Below, one piece after another: positions 58,987 to 64,000 of a DNA stretch of 64,000 nucleotides. A model generated the notes under the pieces. That model made no database searches, was not told the origin of the DNA, and worked only from the letters and a program-made list of their open reading frames with translations. Position 1 is the stretch's first letter, and every line of letters starts with the position of its first letter. The DNA lies in the NCBI GenBank assembly GCA_913777665.1, contig CAJYTF010000033.1, positions 27,233 through 91,232 of the forward strand, given 5' to 3'. The position numbers were made by a program, and so were the translations under genes. The DNA comes from an uncultured Myroides sp. GTDB taxonomy: Bacteria; Bacteroidota; Bacteroidia; Flavobacteriales; Flavobacteriaceae.

Positions 58987-60975
58987 TTAATTTTTATCTT
59001 TTTTGGGATACGGAATGTTAATAATATTTATCATCAATTGATCAATTTGTTTAATTTCAAATGTCCCTTCTAATTTTTTAACCCTTCTATCGATATTTTT
59101 TAAACCCAAGCCTTTCTGTATTTTTTCAAGATTCACACCTATCCCGTTGTCGTGTAATTTTATAACAAGTTCATTATCTTGTTTTAAAAAGAATACAAAG
59201 CAATTAGATGCTTTTGAATGTTTGTTGACATTTTGAAGAAGTTCTTGTATTATAATATACATTTGGGTTTTTTGCTTGATGGTAAAATCGTTCCAGTCAA
59301 TCAATTTATCGATAGAACAATTAAACACGGTGTTAAATGTATTTTGCTGTTCAAGAATAAGCTCTTTTAATACATTGGAAAAATTTTGTTCCCTTTGGAA
59401 TATATTTTGCGCGATATCGTGCGAAATCTGTCGTACCTGTTGTTCACAATCTTCAAGTTGTTCCATCAACTTTTGTTTCTCAAATGTGTTTTCAATAGGT
59501 ATGTTTTGTAGGTTAATACGTGTACTAAACAGTCTGTTTATAACCGAATCATGTAGATCACCTGCTATACGTTGTCTTTCTTCTTCTTTGGAATTATCTG
59601 CAACTGTCTGTTGCTTTTCAATTAAAGTCTGAATTTTTTGAATATTATCTTGTTCAGTTCTCTGATAATACAACTTTCTATTTCTCATTCGTAAACGAAA
59701 TACAATATAAACAGCCCCTGCAACAATAAATGCACAAGCAGCAAGTAACAACAGATATAAATTTCTTTGTTTTAAAAACTGATTATGCTCTTTAATTTCA
59801 TCAGTTTCGTAAGCAATCCGTGCAAATTTGTTTCTTGTTTGTCGGTCTATTTCATGTAGACTGTCTTTAACAATTAAATAATCTGTAAGGTATTTATTTT
59901 TATTTTTAGTATCACTCTCAGAGAGCAATTCTAAACTTTTTAATACTGTATAATAACTCTTATCTTCTACTGCAATTTTATATGCCTGCTTTATCTCTTC
60001 TATTGCAGGTAAAGTATCCTTTTGGGCTAATAAAAATTTACCGATTGTTATTTTACTTGCCATGATTCCTTCTCTACTATTTATTTCCAGCCTAATTTTA
60101 AGTGCCTCATTTAGTAAAGAATCAATTACTTTGTAATTTGTCGACGTTTCAAGAAAAACAACTGCATAATTATTTAATACCAAAGCGTTCAAAGAAGGAA
60201 ACTTATCTCTATATTTTAATGTAAGAGCTTTTTCAAGATATCTCTTTGATTGATTAAAATCTTTCAAATCAATGTATAAACTTCCCATATTGTTGTAGTA
60301 CAATAACCTTGCTTTTTCTATTTTCTCCGGATTGTAATTTTCCTTCTCCAATTGATCAATCAGGTCTGGTATTTTTTCGTAATAATGAATGGCATTATCA
60401 AACTCTTTAAGATCCTTTAATGTTAATGCCATTGTTAAATTGGTTTCATATTTTAGTCTGGTATGATCTAAATAGTTTAAAATGATCAATGCTTTTGTAA
60501 GCTCTCTTTCACTTTCGGTATAAATTCCCGTTTTATATAAAATACTACCTTTATAAGATATTACCCTTGCCCAATTAATACTATCTTTCTTAGATTGCTG
60601 ATAAAGTTTTTCAGCTTTAGTATAATATAAGAAAGCACTATCTGTAAATTTTTGATTACTATATAAATCACCTAAATATCTATAAATATTTGCATTAAAA
60701 ATAGTGTCTTTATTTGATTGGGCTATTTGAATACCTTTTTCAAGTATTTTTTTTGATTTATCAATAAAACCCATTTCTTCATATCCATAAGCTACTTTTA
60801 AGAGATTTTTTTGAAACAACGAATCTTGTTTATCTAAAAGGATATCTAATTGTAAACTGTCTAAATAGTTTTCCTTAATTTTTAAAGCGTGATTCCCAAT
60901 ATTTACTGAATGCGGCTTTTTTTCACAGGATAAAAAAATTACAAGTATAAAAAAACAGTATATTTTGATATTCAT
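58987..60975 (-). CDS. TPR-containing sensor histidine kinase (HisKA_3 type), lipoprotein-like N-terminus
   Basis: A 662-residue kinase. The signal peptide has a lipobox-like VIFLSCEKK (Cys at 17). A periplasmic region of about eight TPR repeats (20-360) follows, then one membrane helix (YLLLLAACAFIVAGAVYIVF, about 400) and a coiled segment. The dimerisation and phosphoacceptor motif ERQRIAGDLHDSVINRLFS carries His475; the ATPase part includes IIQELLQNVNKHSKA, LHDNGIG and GLGLKNI. It is the likely partner of the two LuxR-type response regulators at 62555 and 63296. The Cys before the TPRs would put a lipid on a protein that also has a membrane helix, so the lipobox may be fortuitous. The stimulus is unknown. 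Confidence 0.9.
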   Translation of the reverse strand: MNIKIYCFFILVIFLSCEKKPHSVNIGNHALKIKENYLDSLQLDILLDKQDSLFQKNLLKVAYGYEEMGFIDKSKKILEKGIQIAQSNKDTIFNANIYRYLGDLYSNQKFTDSAFLYYTKAEKLYQQSKKDSINWARVISYKGSILYKTGIYTESERELTKALIILNYLDHTRLKYETNLTMALTLKDLKEFDNAIHYYEKIPDLIDQLEKENYNPEKIEKARLLYYNNMGSLYIDLKDFNQSKRYLEKALTLKYRDKFPSLNALVLNNYAVVFLETSTNYKVIDSLLNEALKIRLEINSREGIMASKITIGKFLLAQKDTLPAIEEIKQAYKIAVEDKSYYTVLKSLELLSESDTKNKNKYLTDYLIVKDSLHEIDRQTRNKFARIAYETDEIKEHNQFLKQRNLYLLLLAACAFIVAGAVYIVFRLRMRNRKLYYQRTEQDNIQKIQTLIEKQQTVADNSKEEERQRIAGDLHDSVINRLFSTRINLQNIPIENTFEKQKLMEQLEDCEQQVRQISHDIAQNIFQREQNFSNVLKELILEQQNTFNTVFNCSIDKLIDWNDFTIKQKTQMYIIIQELLQNVNKHSKASNCFVFFLKQDNELVIKLHDNGIGVNLEKIQKGLGLKNIDRRVKKLEGTFEIKQIDQLMINIINIPYPKKDKN

Positions 60976-61003
60976 AAAGTAGGGTTGAATATACAAATAT
61001 AAA

Positions 61004-61036
61004 AAAGAAAGCGGTTTCGTTAGAACCGCTTTCTTT
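61004..61036 (-). terminator. terminator of the small lipoprotein gene
   Basis: Perfect 13-base arms AAAGAAAGCGGTT and AACCGCTTTCTTT with a seven-base loop, between the kinase and the lipoprotein gene on the same strand. A-run on the left gives a U-run on the minus strand. Confidence 0.85.
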
Positions 61037-61042
61037 AGTTTC

Positions 61043-61390
61043 TTATTTTTTCCCGATAATAATAGGTTTTACCTTACCATCATCCTTATCGTTGTCATTA
61101 TCATCACCTATTCCCGGACCTGTTATTCCCGGGTTAGTAATTACGGGAGGCGCTATTTCTGGAGCACCAAATGATGGGATTCCTGTTCCGGGGTTCCATA
61201 GCTCAGGATTTTCGTCAATTGGTTTTACTTCTTTGGATGAAGTTGTTTTTACCTGATTTTGATCATTTGTAGTTTGCAGAATTTCATTTTGTTGTATTTC
61301 GATTTCTTGATCCATTTCTTCATCTGCAGAACACCCCACAAATGTTGCAGACAAGCATAACAATGCCATTGCAAAAAATTGCTTTTTCAT
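61043..61390 (-). CDS. small lipoprotein with Pro/Gly/Asp-rich tail
   Basis: A 115-residue protein. The signal peptide has lipobox FVGCSADEE (Cys20 or so). The mature part begins with an acidic, Gln-rich stretch (MDQEIEIQQNEI) and ends in repeats of Pro-Gly (NPGTGIPSFGAPEIAPPVITNPGITGPGIGDD) and an Asp/Lys-rich tail. No fold is expected; it looks like an extended surface tether. The start at 61390 begins the signal peptide; the longer frame is rejected. Near the kinase and the LytTR gene, but separated from both by terminator or noncoding DNA. Confidence 0.7.
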   Translation of the reverse strand: MKKQFFAMALLCLSATFVGCSADEEMDQEIEIQQNEILQTTNDQNQVKTTSSKEVKPIDENPELWNPGTGIPSFGAPEIAPPVITNPGITGPGIGDDNDNDKDDGKVKPIIIGKK

Positions 61391-61696
61391 GTTTTTAAAA
61401 ATTAAGTTTAGAAAATAGCCCACGTGTCTGCAGCTTGCGCAGGCTTTGATTTTGCAGATATATCTTATAGCTTGAAAAAGGTTGAAACTAATTTTCAAAC
61501 CAATATTTAGTAGTTTTATTGAAGCTTCATAACTACTAAATGCATGGCAAAGAAATTTAAAACCATTAGCTTATCAAAGAATATGATTACGCATTTAGTG
61601 AACCACTGAAGTCTGTGAGTAAACAGATGAAAATGAAGGGTGAATGGGTTGATTTAATGAATCTGCTGAATTTTATTCGTAAAAAAGTGATGCTCT
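61391..61696. other. noncoding stretch with a possible coding remnant
   Basis: About 300 bases between the lipoprotein and LytTR genes. On the + strand the frame from about 61567 reads LIKEYDYAFSEPLKSVSKQM and on to a stop after 61700, with codon use like a gene but no start and stop codons just upstream. It may be the tail of a decayed gene. I could not assign a family. Confidence 0.35.
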
Positions 61697-62413
61697 TTAG
61701 AAGGAAATGCCATTTCTAAACAATAGTGCATCTACAGAATCTCTGTAAGAATTGGAGAACGGCAACTGTTCATTACTATTCAGAAAACATTTTGACTTGC
61801 TTATTTGAATACGGGATACGAACTGGATATTGACAATGTAACTTCTGTGAATTCGAATAAAATTAGCAGGCAGGTTATTTTCAAAATGTTTTAGTGTTTT
61901 ATACGCTGTGATATTCTCACCATTTATCATTCTGAAATCTGTGCTATTATTATCTGCTTTCAAATAAATAATATCCCTAAATTTAAGTATATGAAAATCA
62001 TTATACGAACGAATACATAAACTGTGCTGTAAAGGAAAAGGTGTTCTTTTCTCGAATCGCGCAAGTGACTTTCCCAAGCTGTGAATATCAGATCTTGTAA
62101 GATAATCAGAAAAACCACTTTGAATAGCTTTGAATGCGAACTCGGAAGAGTTATTCAAAGCGATAAAATAAGGTATGGTATCCAAATATTGAAACATCTC
62201 TGCAACAACATTGCAAGTAATTTCATTTTCTACAGGCTCAGAATCAACGTTAAAGATGACTAGGTGCGGTTTAAATTTTGTAATATATTCAATTGCCTTT
62301 AGATCATTCGGAAAAATTCCGGCACATGAGAAACGGGGAAAGAAAGACGAAATATCTTCTACCCGTATGCCTTCAACCTGCTGATTTCCTATAACGACAA
62401 ATGAATACTGCAC
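61697..62413 (-). CDS. LytTR-family DNA-binding regulator with degenerate receiver domain
   Basis: A 238-residue protein. The C-terminal LytTR domain (about 135-235) is clear: FHILKFRDIIYLKADNNSTDFRM and ANFIRIHRSYIVNIQFVSRIQISK. The N-terminal ~120 residues have the length and hydrophobic pattern of a receiver (LVIFNVD, GFSDYLTRSD), but the acidic pair is missing, the phospho-Asp position is Asn and the Lys is Arg, so it is not expected to be phosphorylated. The GTG at 62413 is chosen because it follows a perfect TACTTTTG box (62431-62438) by 17 bases. An upstream TTG at 62470 would place the operator and promoter inside the gene. Confidence 0.8.
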   Translation of the reverse strand: MQYSFVVIGNQQVEGIRVEDISSFFPRFSCAGIFPNDLKAIEYITKFKPHLVIFNVDSEPVENEITCNVVAEMFQYLDTIPYFIALNNSSEFAFKAIQSGFSDYLTRSDIHSLGKSLARFEKRTPFPLQHSLCIRSYNDFHILKFRDIIYLKADNNSTDFRMINGENITAYKTLKHFENNLPANFIRIHRSYIVNIQFVSRIQISKSKCFLNSNEQLPFSNSYRDSVDALLFRNGISF

Positions 62414-62430
62414 CGTTAAAAAGTTTAGTT

Positions 62431-62476
62431 CAAAAGTATGTTCTTTGGATCTAACTGCCGTGTAGCGCAACTACAC
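62431..62476 (-). promoter_or_regulatory. operator and -7 box of the LytTR gene
   Basis: Read on the minus strand: GTGTAGTTGCGCTACAC (62460-62476, 6-base arms), then GGCAGTT (62453-62459), 14 bases, then -7 box TACTTTTG (62431-62438). Nearly the same 22-base segment with the same 14-base spacing occurs before the second response regulator at 63230. The symmetric part and GGCAGTT cover the -33 region. Confidence 0.65.
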
Positions 62477-62554
62477 AAAGTGTTAATTATTCTTTTAAGC
62501 ATTTTTGTAAGAATTAAAATATTTATTCTTATTTTGTACCAAACACTATTACTT

Positions 62555-63181
62555 ATGAACATATTGCTACTTGATGATCATAGAATGACACTTGACGGTT
62601 ATTCACTGTATTTAAACCCTGAGGAAAATAATTTTTATAAAGTTTTAAATTGCAAAGATTTTTATGAATGGCTTATCTGTAATCCGGAGGTTGATTTTGC
62701 AATAATTGATCAAGAGCTACCTCCCTATCCTGAAAAAGAATTAGCGAACGGATGTGACTGCGCTGTTTTGTTGAATAGTTTAAAACCTAATTGTAAAGTC
62801 ATCATTATCACCTCTCACGAAGAAGCTGTTATTCTATATAATATCAATAAAAAGGGTAAACCAGACGCTTTAATCAGTAAATCGGATTTTGATGAAGAAA
62901 TGATAAAAAATATCATTAATGACAAAGTTTCTTTACCATTTTTTTCTGCCCGTGTAAAAAAGGCTATTACTGAGATCAATAAAAAGGAAACATTGTGGGA
63001 TCCTTTAAATCGTGAAATCCTTATGTATCTGTCGCAAGGATTCAAAATCTCTCAACTGGAACTCTTTATTCCACTCACAAAAAGTGGTATTCAGAAGAAA
63101 GTAAGTAAAATGATACAAGACTTTAATGTAAAAGATTATCAAGAACTTATTCAATTATTAAAAAAAGAAGACTGGCTATAA
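62555..63181 (+). CDS. LuxR/NarL-type response regulator (paralogue 1)
   Basis: A 208-residue protein. The receiver has Asp7-Asp8, the phospho-acceptor Asp52 (AIIDQELPP), Thr86 (ITSHEE) and Lys109 (LISKSD). The C-terminal helix-turn-helix LNREILMYLSQGFKISQLELFIPLTKSGIQKKVSKMI is LuxR-like. The start MNILLLDDH at 62555 is chosen over the longer frame, whose first 39 residues are hydrophobic noise over the promoter region. It is the divergent neighbour of the LytTR gene and the likely partner of the TPR kinase. About half of its residues match paralogue 2. Confidence 0.9.
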   Translation: MNILLLDDHRMTLDGYSLYLNPEENNFYKVLNCKDFYEWLICNPEVDFAIIDQELPPYPEKELANGCDCAVLLNSLKPNCKVIIITSHEEAVILYNINKKGKPDALISKSDFDEEMIKNIINDKVSLPFFSARVKKAITEINKKETLWDPLNREILMYLSQGFKISQLELFIPLTKSGIQKKVSKMIQDFNVKDYQELIQLLKKEDWL

Positions 63182-63229
63182 TATATAATTTCATTCAAAA
63201 ATTTGCTTAAGAATTATTTAACAAAAGGG

Positions 63230-63273
63230 GTAGTTGTGCTACACGGCAGTTTATCTGAAAACTATTTTATTTG
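63230..63273 (+). promoter_or_regulatory. operator and -7-like box of the second response regulator gene
   Basis: GTAGTTGTGCTACAC (63230-63244), then GGCAGTT (63245-63251), 14 bases, then TTTATTTG (63266-63273, one mismatch to TAnnTTTG). The 22-base segment differs by one base from the reverse complement of the site before the LytTR gene, and the spacing to the -7 box is identical. Confidence 0.6.
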
Positions 63274-63295
63274 TGTTATAATTAAACCCTATCAA

Positions 63296-63919
63296 ATGAA
63301 TGTTTTATTAATTGATGACCACCCAATGATAATGGAAGGGTATATTTCTATCTTAAACCAACCTACCTACATATATCACAAGATAAAATCTTGCGAACAA
63401 TTTTTCAAATGGATTCATAGGGAGATTATACCTGATATTGCTGTTGTGGATTATAGTATGCCACCTTTTCCTCAACAAAACTTACATTCAGGTGCTGATT
63501 GTGTCGTACTTTTAAAAAAGTATGCTCCCAACTGCAAAATTATAATGGTTACAGGTCACGAAGAGTCAACGATATTGTATAATATATATGAACAAGTTAG
63601 TATTGATGCTCTCATTGTAAAATCTGATTTTACAACAAAAATTTTTAAGCAATCGATCTTTGATAATTTCTCTGAATCAATTTATTTGAGTCCAACAGCT
63701 AAAAAAGCACTTAATACTATTAAGGGAACTCTTCTTGATTCTAAAAACAGAGAAATCCTGATGTATTTATCAAATGGATTTAAGATTATCCAGTTACAAG
63801 ATTTTGTTTCATTATCTACAAGTGGCATACAAAAACGAATTATTAAAATGTTACAAGAATTTAATGTCTCTGACTATCAGGAATTAGTTGTTTTAGCTAA
63901 GAAAGAAGGTTTTTTGTAA
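63296..63919 (+). CDS. LuxR/NarL-type response regulator (paralogue 2)
   Basis: A 207-residue tandem paralogue of the gene at 62555. Receiver residues are Asp7-Asp8, Asp52 (AVVDYSMPP), Thr86 (MVTGHEE) and Lys109 (IVKSD). The helix-turn-helix is KNREILMYLSNGFKIIQLQDFVSLSTSGIQKRIIKMLQEFNV. The start at 63296 (MNVLLIDDHP) is used because the upstream part of the frame overlaps the operator-promoter. It has its own promoter after a 114-base gap and a terminator. Two regulators with one kinase suggest divided output or phospho-sink behaviour; this is inference. Confidence 0.9.
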   Translation: MNVLLIDDHPMIMEGYISILNQPTYIYHKIKSCEQFFKWIHREIIPDIAVVDYSMPPFPQQNLHSGADCVVLLKKYAPNCKIIMVTGHEESTILYNIYEQVSIDALIVKSDFTTKIFKQSIFDNFSESIYLSPTAKKALNTIKGTLLDSKNREILMYLSNGFKIIQLQDFVSLSTSGIQKRIIKMLQEFNVSDYQELVVLAKKEGFL

Positions 63920-63926
63920 AACACTC

Positions 63927-63953
63927 TAAAAAGGTAGTTTAACTACCTTTTTT
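63927..63953 (+). terminator. terminator of the second response regulator gene
   Basis: AAGGTAGTTTAACTACCTT, perfectly symmetric, with A-run before and six T residues after. Confidence 0.88.
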
Positions 63954-64000
63954 ATCAAGATTCATATATTAAGTTTGTTATTATTAATAATTAAAAATAA

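Noticed and set aside
62414-62470. Longer LytTR protein from a TTG at 62470
   Set aside because: Those codons overlap the palindromic operator and the -7 box, and the same operator appears before the second response regulator, where it is certainly noncoding.
62438-62554. N-terminal extension of the first response regulator
   Set aside because: The 39 extra residues are hydrophobic and unlike a receiver start; MNILLLDDH at 62555 aligns exactly with the second paralogue.
1-64000. CRISPR arrays, complete insertion sequences, integrases or prophage genes
   Set aside because: No regularly spaced repeats, transposases or recombinases were seen on either strand.

Overview
The window looks like chromosome of a low-GC member of the Flavobacteriaceae (phylum Bacteroidota). 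The evidence is mevalonate-pathway and UbiA-type lipid genes, a type IX secretion plug protein, 'SC'-type lipoproteins with short signal peptides, a SucA-SucB 2-oxoglutarate dehydrogenase, a ~577-residue aromatic amino acid hydroxylase, and promoters with the Bacteroidota -7 box TAnnTTTG (or TAnnTTTA) instead of sigma70 boxes. Most genes are ordinary housekeeping genes in short operons, usually closed by perfect hairpin terminators that are often shared by convergent genes. Gene starts were trimmed to the first start codon lying after the promoter or terminator and giving a sensible signal peptide or family-like N-terminus.

Layout. 1-4.3 kb: end of a GHMP (mevalonate) kinase, a UbiA prenyltransferase, three small genes on the opposite strand, and a pseudouridine synthase. 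4.3-11.2 kb: M3 peptidase, YceI-pirin operon with a palindromic operator, a Crp/Fnr regulator, a GNAT enzyme and two convergent L,D-transpeptidases. 11.4-15.5 kb: gpmI, map, a methyltransferase and a YitT protein. 15.5-20.2 kb: two adjacent 7TM receptor-type class III cyclases. 20.3-30 kb: M16 peptidase, aromatic amino acid hydroxylase, lipoproteins, T9SS plug protein, apaG, pruA. 30-39.8 kb: small membrane ORF, AIM24, CsbD, a TetR-controlled RND efflux operon, a polyprenyl synthase and a small outer-membrane barrel. 40-49.2 kb: sucAB, a broken zeta-toxin-like module, an MFS transporter, an AAA ATPase and dgt. 49.2-56.2 kb: rpmA/rplU, an M16 pair, an FtsX-like permease with rbfA, mce and a tRNA. 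56.7-64 kb: an accessory-looking signalling and outer-membrane block with a beta-barrel receptor, a TPR histidine kinase, a lipoprotein, a LytTR regulator with degenerate receiver, and two tandem paralogous response regulators.

Most interesting: the two 7TM cyclases at 15518-20216 carry complementary active-site losses. The 886-residue protein keeps both metal aspartates but has Glu in place of the transition-state Arg. The 678-residue protein keeps that Arg but has Tyr in place of the second metal Asp. Only a heterodimer would assemble a complete site, the same division of labour as the C1 and C2 halves of mammalian membrane adenylyl cyclases. The genes are one base apart, and the larger one carries a C-terminal HD phosphohydrolase domain. 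Second, a 22-bp element, conserved but for one base, lies at the same distance from the -7 box of two promoters in the 62-63 kb signalling block and looks like a dedicated operator.
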